Assembly (NCBI GenBank): GCA_036172665.1
Contig: CM069872.1
Span: forward strand, 54,236,101-54,300,100
Direction of reading: 5' to 3'
DNA length: 64,000 nt
Source: Prosopocoilus inquinatus
Lineage: Eukaryota > Arthropoda > Insecta > Coleoptera > Lucanidae
Below the pieces are notes generated by a model. The model had not been told where the DNA came from and did not search any database. It worked only from the letters and a program-made list of their open reading frames with translations. Below are positions 42,110 through 53,500 of the stretch, piece after piece. The position numbers were made by a program, and so were the translations under genes. The stretch's first letter is position 1. Every line of letters begins with the position of its first letter.

Positions 42110-45100
42110 CTACGAACTAAAAGTTTTTATCCACGTGCACGCCACTATGGTGATCAAAGTTAAATGTAAAAGCTGTGACTTGTTTGCGGTCGTGTCAGAA
42201 GAGCTCATCCTGACGATTCTACCATTTAAGGGCTGCACGTCTCGATAATTGCGTGTCAGCTTGCCCCCCTGCCACCCGTTTAAGTCTCGGAATACTCGCA
42301 GCTGAAATTTTTCCGTTTCATTTTTAATCCACTCTTCGATACCCTTCATTTCTTACCTGGGAGTGAGACAGGGGGATTGTGTTTTGGAAGACGATCCATG
42401 TCACAATTTCGGAGCAGGGGGGTGTCGTAAGTGACCCCCCGAACGTAAAATAGACCGAACGCTCTTCGTTCAGCAATTCCATCAGCGAAGGCGGCTGCAC
42501 TATGGTTGCGTTATAACCCACTTCAGACACCAACGACAGTGCGTTGATTAACGGGTCGTATCTGTCGTTTCTCATTTCTGTTCGCTTCAACAAGAGTTTG
42601 CTTTGGTTCCCCCTCAAACAAATCCAAAAAAGAAAGAAAAAAACTTACAGAATACAAAAAAGAAAGCACTGTTAAACCATCGGGGTGCAACATCGCATCG
42701 TTGGCGGTTCCGTATGCAGTGTTGAAGAGGACTAGATGCAACTCCAAGGGGTAACTGAAGAGTTCAAAGTTAGCTTATTAAGATTTTTTTTTAATCAAAG
42801 CAAAGAGAAGAATACCTGGAGTTATTAATTCTGTTTTCAGAACCTTCCCAATCGTGTGCCCCCCAGTGGAAATGCAGCTGCGCCAGTCGGTAGGTCCCCA
42901 CCAGGGGTCCGCCTGATATTTCGGGGGTGTGCGTGCTAGTCAACGTGCAAATGACTGCCAACAAATTAAACGCAACAATTTTGTCTTTTCGATTCGCCTT
43001 CTTTAAACAGCCGAGCTTACTTGTATTGCCGTTGTTCTCCACGGTCATGAACTCGGGGGCCCCGTCGAAGTTTTCAAACAGCAACGGTGGCAGGCCGGTT
43101 GCTTCGATGACTGCGCTTTCCACGATGTTAATCGGACTTTGGTGTTTGCCGCCGCAGTGCTGGAATTTCCGGGGCCAGTTGTCCGGTCCTCATTATAAGA
43201 AAATATCTATTTTATGTAGGAATTCGTTTTGTGCCTACCTTAAGAACCGTGGTTTATTTTATTTTATTTATTTATTTTTTTTTTTGGTAACAAGAAGTCG
43301 AGGGAGATCAAATTATAAAGTAGCTTTCAGGGGGTGAGGGACAGGGTTAGTTACTTCCTTCTTGTTGTGTGTGATTTTCCCGCATTAATTCTCCGTATTT
43401 TGGCATCAAATTCAAAAATTGTTGCAAGATTTGCAAAAAGATCAAGAGATGGCGCTTCAGAAGAGCAATTATTAATAATGTTACCCGATGTAATCTGTGC
43501 TGTTCAATGGTTTTGTTACTTTTATTAGTATTATTGTGCGTGTGTTGTGCCGAAAGTGTGGAAGCTTGATGCAAAAAATACTTAATTTATGTTTTTTATA
43601 GGTTAGCCAAACGTCATTCCAATGTTTTTCTTCCGAATTTTGAAATGTACCTTAGCAACGACCTTCTGCTTCCTGCGTCTGTGATGAATCTGCGGGAACA
43701 AACATTAATATTATTTGGAGCTATATTATTAATATTCTAAACAGTTTCCCCAATTTCACATTGCAACGTTCTTAAATAGAAGCGGAAACATGTGTGCTCT
43801 TGATGGAAAGTTGGTTCGTGGCTGTGGTGCATTTCAAGATTCGCGTTTTCCACGTTGAGGCGATCAACGTCAAAGTGGCATTTATTTCAAAATCGGCGCT
43901 GTATCGTTGGTTGCATAAATTCAGTTTGGCGCTCGGTGCAAAAAGTGACGCTATCTCATTTAAAAATATGAAAATTAGAAGACATGTTACCAGGTGGGGG
44001 GTATTTTTATTTCGCTGTTGTCGTGTTGGTAATTCTGCTTGTTGAAATAGGCAAAGTTCATATCATTCTGCACTGTCAAATAAATTCATGTTTAATTTAT
44101 ACGTTAAGTTTATAATTTTAATGGCTCTAGGTGACGCATTAAAAAAGAATCACTTTGAATTTGGCGCCAAGCGGCGCTTCAAGTGGCAAAATCTCTTTTC
44201 ATTCGCTTGGTAGCACTGCTGCACCTTTCAGTTCTCTCCAAGATGGCGGCGAATTCACGTTACAGCAGAATTTAAAAAAAAACCGAGAAACGACAAAAAC
44301 GACAATAGAATGTACAAAAAGATTGTCACGAGACATATTTTTGACAGGTGTAATATCTATCAGACAATTTACAAATGGCACCCAAATTTACAGTAGGAAA
44401 AATTCCCATTTTTTCGGAATTCAAGGCAGGAATCACGACGAACAGAATTTTGTTTTTATATCACGTTGCCTAGCAACGGCGGACGCTCATTATACAATAA
44501 GCAGTCGCCTAGCGACGATCTGACGTCACAAGAGAAATTTAGGGACTTTAGAGAAATGTTAAACGGAAAGCAAGAAGCTGTTATTAGTGTTATTCATTAC
44601 GATATGTTCTAATTTGATCCCTAAATGTTTTTGTTACTTTTATGTGCTCATTCAAAAGTAAATTAAAAACGTCACGCACAAACTATTCAATTAATATTTC
44701 ATATTTTTATAGGTTAACTAAATGTCATCAGTCATCATTCCCTTTTCAAAGCGTTACTTGCAAACTTTGAAACGTACCTTGGCCACAGCTTCCCTTTTCC
44801 GTGATGATGAATTAGCGGGAACAAACGTTAATCGTATTTTGATAGATTATTAATATTTTAAGAGTAATTTTCTCTTGCAGTGTTTTTAAAAATATACGAA
44901 TATCACGTACTCGTCATCAGAATCATCGATAGCAAGAGGGCGAAGTCGGAGTTTGTGCTGTGGCTGAGGTACATTTCAAGGTTCGGTTTATCCTTATTGC
45001 GGGGCAATTCAAAAAGTTTCCGCTAGGTGTTATGCTTGTTAGATTTTCTCGAATAATCGAACTGATATAAATTCAATGAATTATTTAACATCGCAATTTG

Positions 45101-47360
45101 TTTTCTTTTGCACTTAATATTGTTATAGTCTTGATGTGGTAATTGATCCTCATGTCGTCAAATTATCGCGTAGAACACGTTCTAAATAAACGAATCGCGT
45201 TCAACCTTTGCGGTCATCACAATAATAACACATATTCTTCACATAAATAAAAAAAATATATATACTCCTACTAATTACTGTTCGATGTCCGACCAATTAA
45301 AAGCGTCCTTGTTGCGTGAGTGACTGCATGCATGCATTGTCTTGTTAAGCGCAATTGCATTCGGAACTGCAAACTGCAAAACGCAAACTCATCTCCCTAT
45401 AATAATAATCGCTAGCTAATAGTAACAAAAACAATAAATTTTGCTGAGGCGAGCAGCGGGTTTCATGATACGCATACGTTGAAATAAAAATACCTACGAA
45501 GAAAATTGTTTGCAAAAAAAACAAAAAACAAAAATAAACCAGTTTTAACAAAAACTAATTACAATTTTTGTATGTGTGATTAGGGGCTATAGGCCATCAT
45601 CCCCAGAGGAATATGTCGGACTTCCTGACTGCAATTTGATTGAAGGTAAATCCCCCACAAATTAAGGAAGCCATTTTTGCTGAGGAGCGCGTTCAGAAAT
45701 TTGATCGCGAGGGGACTTTGGCCGCTTAAAATGGAAAGCAAAATGCACAAAATCACTTACATGAAAGAGAAAGAATATTGCCCAGAGGGCGTTCCTTTCT
45801 ATTCCTGAACGGGCCTCTACGTTATGATTAAAGCGAGGATGAAATAGGCGCACATGATTCGATTTCGGTGGATCGCAGGCAGGGACTTTTTAATCCTCGC
45901 TTTGGTTATGATTTATGATTCTCAGTAAAGCGCAATGTGTGGGGTGGAGGGTAGATGAGAAAATTACCATCTATTTTCGATCAAATTAAAGAAAAAAAAA
46001 AGTTTTGTGTGACCTTGCGCGTCTGATTTGTATGCAGGAGAACATCGAAGGGGCGATCTTAGACCAATTACGCCATGATTATTTTAAATCGGAAGCAGTT
46101 TGGCGATCGATTTCGAATTAAACGCTCGCGTTTCACAATTTTTTTAGTTCGGAAGGAAAAAAAAATTATTACCGGCATCTCCGACGTAACCAAAATCCTG
46201 GGCGGCACCTGCAAGAAGACAGAAAAATCAAAATCAGTTTTCAGGAAATCCCCCCTGCCGCGAACGAATCAATCAAAGTGAAACGATCCGTTTGTTTCAA
46301 GGACGAAACAAAACACCTAATGTATTACATAACCGGCGCATGTAATGTAATATTATTTTGTGCGTATTACGACGACATTTTGCGCGAAACGTTACATTAT
46401 CTGAAAGTAAACAGAAATTTTTTAATTGAAAACGCATCGATTATTACAAGGAAAAAAAAAAGTAATAGTAAATTAGTGATTGCGTCACTTGCCCCCTATT
46501 TTTTTTTTTCTTTTACTTACTGATAAAAATCGCAGACTTGTTGCGATTAGATCGGCAGTCTTTAAACTTATTATAAATGTTTATGTGAGAGAGTAAATCG
46601 ATCGTTTCGCGATAAATTAAATTTGAAAGTCGGCGTTTAATTATCCGACCGAAATGCAATTTGTCTTAGTCATTCGAAGACGGTTTTAATTAATTCGAAT
46701 GCACACTTGCCCCCCAGATTGGAGATGAAATGATTGAGGGGTTATCAATTTTTTTTCTTTTCGTATAGATTACTTGGGGACCACGAATAATAATTTTTTT
46801 TTCGTTTCGTATAGATTACTTGGATAACAAATAAATTGTACGCGAACTTTAAATAATTTTAAATAATTAATAGTATTTTTTTTTATTCGTAAAATCAAAT
46901 AAACACAATTAGTTTTTATTTACGTATGTCCCTCGACTCAAACGTTTTGCATTCCTTTCAGTTTTCTTTTATTTATTTATTGAGTTTTTTTTTTTTGGAC
47001 AAGAAAATACTAAAAATTCAAATTACATAAAAGCAACTTAAATTTAAGAAAAAAAGAAAGTTTGCGTTTGTGTTAGTAAGAACAAAGATTTTTTCTTTTT
47101 TAAGAGTTTAGAGAAGACGTCTTATTATTTTTTGATTTGCATAGGCAATCGCTTTGGTTTTAATAGAAAAATCACCAACAGACAACAAATAAAGAAAAAA
47201 CGAGAAAATCAAACGAATAAATTACGATTGGATGAGAAAATAAAAATAAAACAGAAAATTGAAGAAAAAAAAAGTATTTACCAGAACCAAACGCCAGCAA
47301 CAAGAGACATGCACGTGCAGCAAAGCGAGCCGCTTTAAATTCGAAATTTTTTTTACACAT
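42110..47360 (-). CDS. Alpha-carbonic anhydrase 1, secreted/membrane-tethered, complete
   Basis: Hydrates CO2 to bicarbonate and a proton, probably at the outer cell surface. Seven exons, 5' to 3': 47282-47360, 46173-46208, 43021-43188, 42816-42954, 42649-42754, 42357-42584, 42110-42301; 948 nt, 315 aa, all phases matching. The first exon gives a signal peptide (basic start, ACLLLLAF core). The second gives QDFGYVGDAG. Zinc ligands are H121, H123 (LHFHWG) and H145 (LELHLV); gate Glu133 and SLTTPPCSE are present. The position of the proton-shuttle His64 of human CA II is Asn93 (NNGNT), so turnover may be slower. The hydrophobic C-terminal 20 residues suggest a GPI signal or anchor. The last intron is only 55 bp. 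The two 5' exons were found by comparison with gene 2 and are less certain than the rest. Confidence 0.93.
43600..43885. mobile_element. Inverted-end element, GTGGCTGAGGTACATTTCAAG family, copy A
   Basis: The left end carries GAATTTTGAAATGTACCTTA and the right end carries its inverted partner GTGGTGCATTTCAAGATTCG, about 200 bp apart. Copy B at 44700-45000 shares ATGAATTAGCGGGAAC/AATCTGCGGGAAC and TTATTAATATT inside. Noncoding. Confidence 0.65.
44465..44528. promoter_or_regulatory. X-box-like pair and CRE
   Basis: GTTGCCTAGCAAC at 44465-44477 is a perfect imperfectly-palindromic RFX X-box pattern. GTCGCCTAGCGAC at 44504-44516 is a related palindrome, and TGACGTCA (CRE) is at 44521-44528. It lies inside the carbonic anhydrase 1 intron. 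Binding is inference from motif alone. Confidence 0.35.
44700..45005. mobile_element. Inverted-end element, GTGGCTGAGGTACATTTCAAG family, copy B
   Basis: The left end has AACTTTGAAACGTACCTTGG-CCAC and the right end has GTGGCTGAGGTACATTTCAA, inverted relative to each other. Internal sequence resembles copy A. Noncoding. Confidence 0.65.
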
Positions 47361-48650
47361 TCTTGCAGCAGCAATAAGCACAATTACTATACAGTAAGTG
47401 ACCATACTGTAAGTGTTCTATAATGCGACATATCAGGTACTAATAAATTATTTGCTTGCTTTGTTTGAGCGCATGCACTGCCCCTTCGTTATCTATCGTT
47501 TGGAGAGCGTATGTGGAAGAATACCGCGAATGGAGACAAGTGGAATGAATAAGTCAGCAAATAATTGCCTGTCCTGCTTCAATACAATTGACTTAATAAC
47601 ATAATTTATTAATCTCTTACATATTGCAGTTGCGCGTTTATAAAAGCGAAATAAATAACACAATCAATTAAACACCTTTTTTTAAGACGTTTAGGTCAAA
47701 ATTTTTTAAGTACCTCCACCTATACATGGTAGCTAAACCTTAAGTGAAAAAAGCATCAGATAGATAACAATAACACGAGTGTGTTATTTTATTATTCTAA
47801 GAACTTAGTACGAAGTTGTGTAATGCAAGAAAAAATTAATTAAGTAATTTTTTGCTAATGGAAAGCGTTTCCGAAGGCGACAGGTGACGTCACAGCTCTT
47901 AAACTTTCAGCATAACCCCCGTATATACACCGACGCTGTATATTTTTAAGTAACGCATAAAACGCAACCGCAAAATAATATAATAAAAGTGCTTGTGAGA
48001 TTTTATTTTGCTTTATTCTTTAGATCTTTCCTTCGTAGAACGATTCGTTCCATGATTTAATGATCCTCGTATATTATGGAATAAGTACAAAAGAAGTTGA
48101 TAAAATTGGTGAAGCAAATCGTAGTTAATTGAACCATAATTTACAAACGATCCACAAGGAAAAATAAATCGCAAAAATCAAAGTCTACAATCAAACAAGA
48201 TTTTTGAACATTGATCGATGATGATTAATTGTGAAAACCTTTTTCAATTTTTCTTTAGGGGCGCACAAGAATTCAATTATCAATGATTATTTCTCTTAAT
48301 TATTGGGAAGTTAATTTTGATTTCTTTTTCGCTTCGCAGCACGATTATCGAATGTAAAATCTCGACGATTCACTTCTAACAGATTCAGATCAGATTTTTA
48401 GATCGATTTTCCCCCCTCACACACTTCGCTCCGAATTACGAAATCACAAACAAATTCGCCAATTTATCCTTATCGATTGCTTCGAAGTGCTTCAAGTTAA
48501 AATAAAATAATCGATCAGATCGATATCGCTCGCGAAAAAAATCTCTTTATTTCGGCGAATTTGATACGAATAATGCCCAAAAATAAGCTGAGGCGTCGCC
48601 GGAATTTTAATTCATTTCAATTAACGAGAGAAGAAAACTCAAAGTTTTCG
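47361..48650. other. Upstream region of carbonic anhydrase 1
   Basis: No gene seen. AT-rich, with no clear TATA box that I could assign. Should contain the gene's promoter if the first exon call is right. Confidence 0.35.
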
Positions 48651-48654
48651 TCTA

Positions 48655-50130
48655 AATAAATAAAAGCACATTGAGTGCAGAGGAATTTCAATTACAGGCT
48701 CCTGTAATTAGTAGATGGATTATCTTCGTCGACGAGTGGGTCCTCTCGAAGCTGTCATTCCATGAGCGATCTCGTTTAAATCGTTGATTAAAACAGGAAT
48801 TCAAAGCTTCCGTTAAAATACGTACGCAAGTAATTATAAATAAATAAATAAAAAAATAAATAACGTAAAGCGTGATTACAGGTTTCTGTAATAGACGTCG
48901 TATTATGTTGGCAAGTATGGTCGCGTTTAGGTAACCAAGCGTATAAGTTGCTTCAATTCAATGTAGCTGTAAGGTTGGTTCCCTTCATCAGAATTTCAAG
49001 TTCTTAACCGCTTCGTTCCTTTCGCCAGAATTTCAAGTTCTAAACCGTTCAAATCCGTACTGAGAAAGCGCAATACACGAATTTAGATATAATTCCATCA
49101 CCGCGCATGATTTAGACGGTTCAGAACTTGAAATTCTGGCAAGAAGAACTATTAGCTATTATGCGGAGACGTACTAAGTTCTAATCGCTGAAGCTTACCC
49201 AGTCGTTGTCATTTTCATTATTTTATTCAAGCCGCTGAGTTTCACAACATGACGGGTCATCTGAACGACGCCCATACGTCCGTAGTCCATTTGAAACGGT
49301 CGCATCAGAAATTGTTGTTTGCTTCATTTAAATAATTAATGTAAACAGGAAGCCAAAGCTCCCGTCGAAATACATTCACCGGACGCAAGTAATTACGAAT
49401 AAATGACACTTGCAAGACATGAATTATAATTACAGGTTCCTGTAATCTTGGTGTGTGAGTGGGATACTAGATTGTGGTGATCCTTTTGAAATTGCAGTTT
49501 CAGAAATGATTTCATTTAAATATAGAGACCCTCTGTATAGTAAGAGTCAACCTTGATAAGAGAGTCTGGCAGAATGGCGTGCATTTTTAATTGGTTCCGC
49601 CATATTTCAACAAAAATATATTTCAACCAATCATAAGAAACAATGGAAGTGCAGTAGTTCGGCGCCAAAATTTGAATCTGACGTTGAAAATAAGCAAGCA
49701 AGGTTAGGTAATATTGTCAACTTGACACTGACGGACTTTTTCGCTGAAGTTTGAGTTTGAAAGAGTAAGTAAGGTTAGAAAGTATTGTTAATTTTATAGT
49801 GACTTTTTTTTGCTGAAAGACGGATGACTCTGCCAGACTATAACTAATTTAAGTCATTAACGTAAACGAGAAGCCATAGCTTCCGCCGAAATGCGTTCCA
49901 GGTAATTATGAATTAAATAATATTTGTAGGACGGGAATGATAATTACAGGTTTCTGTAATCTTAGTGGGCGGGTGGCCCGTTTGAAATTGCCGTTTCAGA
50001 AATAACATTTCGCTTAAATCATTAATAGAAAGAAGGATTCTAAAGTTTGCGACGAAATATTTTGGGCGCAATTAATAATAAAGAACAATTAAAGCGCAGG
50101 GTTTTTAATTACAGGTTTCTGTAATGTAGA
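48655..50130. repeat. Irregular repeat array with ATTACAGG-CTGTAAT palindromes
   Basis: Five palindromes (48690-48709, 48874-48892, 49428-49447, 49942-49960, 50107-50125) occur within loosely repeated surroundings: AAAGCTCCCGTCGAAATAC-like, ACGCAAGTAATTA and TTTCAGAAATGATTTCATTT. Units are diverged and interrupted by another element at 49563-49840. Confidence 0.7.
49563..49840. mobile_element. MITE with AGTCTGGCAGA ends
   Basis: AGTCTGGCAGAATGGCG on the left and its inverted partner CTCTGCCAGACT on the right bound 278 bp without coding capacity. It contains two diverged copies of AAGTAAGGTTAG...TATTGT. Confidence 0.6.
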
Positions 50131-50515
50131 TAGGCCGTTTTGATTCGAGTACAAAGTGTACAAAGTCTTAAAACAAATTGTCCTTTCATATCAGAAATTG
50201 TTTCATTTAAAAGAGCTCTAGGGACGACGGAATTGATTTGATTTTGAAAAAAAAAAGTTTGCTTCTCCCCCCAAAACCTTTGAGCTTCTTCGCAAGCTCT
50301 TTTTAAGTCAATTTCCCAATCGAAACCGTTAATTTTACACAATAAATTAATTGTTGCTTAGGAGAAGTGCACTATTGGTAGAGATCGGAATCGCATATTT
50401 CGACGTCATCATACGAGCGAGCGTCGATTGCTAGATGCGACGCGAGGAACGTCGAAATTGTGGCGCTTCCGATCTCGCTACAATCAAGTTTTCTCTTTTT
50501 TTTTTGCTAAAGCCT

Positions 50516-53500
50516 TTATTGATTTTCGGCAAGAAGAAACACAGAGGCGAACAGTACAACGAACAGTAAAAGTTGCGGCCTCGAATCCGCCGACGCGCTC
50601 TGACTCTGTTCCGGTATTATCTGATACCGGTGGGTTTCAAGGTCGATGTCCCTGTTCATCCTTATGACCCTCCCGTAGAGCGGCTGGGTGGGCCTGAAAT
50701 TGTGCGAGAGCCTTCCGTGTTCCGATTCTAGCTGCCGAAAAACTTCAATCTAAAAAGAAAAAGAAAAAACGCAAGGTCAACATTAATTAATTGATTAATT
50801 AAAAAAAAATAAATAAACAATCGTGAAGGCAGAAAGGTCCGGAACTTTGCTTAGTTCGCATTTTGGGAAGAACGGTGGACCGTAGACGGCGCTGCGTTAT
50901 GCCAATATGGCGGCTGTATGTGAGATGAAAACAATTGAAAAGTGAATTTAAATCCTGCTGATTCTTACGATTCATTCCAGCGGTTTGTTTATCTAAAGTC
51001 GAAAACAAAAGAAGAATAGTAGACAGTTACATCTTCCTTTCTCCAAATTCTTACGCTTCAAATTTGATTTTACAAAAGGTTTGGGCTCGTCCAATCTGAA
51101 AGCTTTCGATTTTTAAATGACGCATGTGAAATCACATTGAAACAATAGAATTTTGGGAAGACGGAAATTACAGGAAACTGTAATTTTCTAGTATTTTTGG
51201 CTCTCGACTGTACGAACGTGCGAAAGTTCACGAATTCGTCACAAGGGCGGCGACCCTTTCTTCCGTTCATCCCTTCAGCACAGTTTCAAACCATTTCGTT
51301 CGGATTTCGTTGAACACGAGTGTACCTGCTCATGTGAGAGAGGGATGGTGTGTTTGTATTCGATCCACGTGACCACTTCCGAGCACGGGGGCGTTGTAAG
51401 CGAACCGCCGTAGGTGAAGTAGACGCTCCTGTTGCTGACGAGGAGGTCTTCGAGAGGGGGGATGCCGTCGATTCTCGCGCTGGAATCTACCTTGGTGACT
51501 TTGCTCAGGGCTTCCACTAGGTTGTCGTAATTCTTATTTGGTTCTGGTGATTTCTAAAACGACAAAAACAAAATAAAAATTGCAAAACAGGTGGTGCCGA
51601 GGCTCGCCTAGAGACCCTTTAATTAGAGTCTGGACAATACCGCCATGTTATATCACGACAATTAGCTGTTTGTGATTGGAAGGGAAGAAAAGTGGGCGTT
51701 ACCTTCTCGCCTGTTACGTTTGACAGTTGTCAAGTTTCAATTTGTGACGTAACATGGCGGCATGGCGGCGCCAATCAAAACTTAGTTACGATTAGTTCAG
51801 ACTCTTATTGCGGGGTCTCTAGGCTTGTCCCACTCAATTTTTTTTTTATGGACGTTCGTGTTTTGATTTAGAGTCGAAAGCACAAAAAAATAGCGGACAG
51901 TTACAGTTGCGATCGTACTTCGCAGTTACAGTTTCCTGTATTTTTTATTTCTCTGAGACAATAAAGTATCGTTGTTTAAATGCGACTTTACAAGTGACAC
52001 TTAAAAAATCAATCTTGAATTTTCAGGTTTGATGAGCTGAAAATTTCCGTAAAATCTGCAAAAGTCGTATCTAAACGATACCATTTTGAAAAATTTTTAT
52101 TAGGAGCAAATCCGCTTCAATTTGTCTATCCTACTGCAATGTCAGGTCAAAAAGCGATCGTAAGATGTCGCTATTTTATCTGTTCGATACCATTTTGGAT
52201 AAGGAAGAAATTACAGGAAACTGTAATTATGTGTTACTTTTTGCTTGCGACTGTATTTAAAAAAATTTGAAATTGCGCGTAAATTATGGCCACAAACAAA
52301 ACAAGAAGAAAACCGTCGCCTCTCGGCCTACTTACGTCCTTTACATTCACAATGAAATGTTTTTTTTGTATCTCACAATAATTCAGCTGATTTCCGGTCG
52401 GTCTTCCAATTACATAAATGATTGTATTGTGATGTGTGCGAAAGCGGAATTCTCACAGCGGTTTAATACTGTCAGCTGTCAGTAATTAGAATAATTTTGT
52501 TTTCAAGTTGCAAGTAACGGGTGACCAACAATGCCGTGGAACAAAAGAAGAACGTCGATTCGTTAAATCGACATATTGACCGACCATCAAACAAATCAAT
52601 TCTGTTGAAGAATTTGAAACAGCAATTTGCAATTTGAAACCAACCACAATTAATAATAAAAAAAAAACGTTTGCATTTTGAATAACGACGGTTTATACGA
52701 GGTGTGGTTGAAAAGAAAAGAGAGTCCGCCTTCTTGCCTGCGCATTCAAGAAAACAGAATTGCAAATAGACTTTCTAATTCTTAAAAAGTGCGCGATGCC
52801 GAAAATCAATGACGTCAACGGAACATAAAAGTGTTCGAATTTACAAGAAAAACAAAAGCGAAGTCCAGGATTTCGAGGTTAAGAGTTCAATGAACTCAAA
52901 ATAACACTCGTGTTATCGTAATTTGTGGCTCTACTGTTCACTTTCAGTTCCGTTGACCAATTGAGATGGCGTCTCTTAATGATGATGAACTTAATTGACT
53001 TTTCGGCAAAAGAAAATTTAAATAAATTTCAAACAAAGGAATTCTATGACAAGAAAAAACAAAAAAAAACATCACAACTTTCGTGTTCGTTTCCGTTTCC
53101 AAAAAATAAAACGTACAGTGTGGTCCATTTTTGATGGTTTTACAGGGTTTCTCAGTAATTTATAGGAATAGAAGAAAACAGTTTTCGTGACCCAATGCTA
53201 CTTTTTCAAGAAAAACTCAGTGGAGAACACAAAAGTTAGCTATCTCCATTCGTTCGGGAAATATCGGCAGAAAACGAATTTTTCCGAAAAATTATTTTTC
53301 ACAATATCTCAGCTGTTTGACAAGATATTTTGAAAATTCAAAAACTGTTTTATTCAGAAATTAATGTAGATTTCGCTGACGTTATTGTCTTTTCTAAAAA
53401 CTGCGCCAGTTCTGCGAAACGGACTATAACTTTCTAATTTTAAATGGAAACCGTAGTTGGCTATGACACAAATAAATTGCTTATTTAATGAGGTTTTCAA

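Larger units (their letters stand above)
43200..46172. other. Intron of carbonic anhydrase 1 with inverted-end elements
   Basis: Intronic on the minus strand. It holds two inverted-end elements (about 43.6-43.9 and 44.7-45.0 kb), an X-box-like pair with a CRE (44465-44528), and the repeat shared with 31.44 kb at 45728-45830. No other gene supported. Confidence 0.5.
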
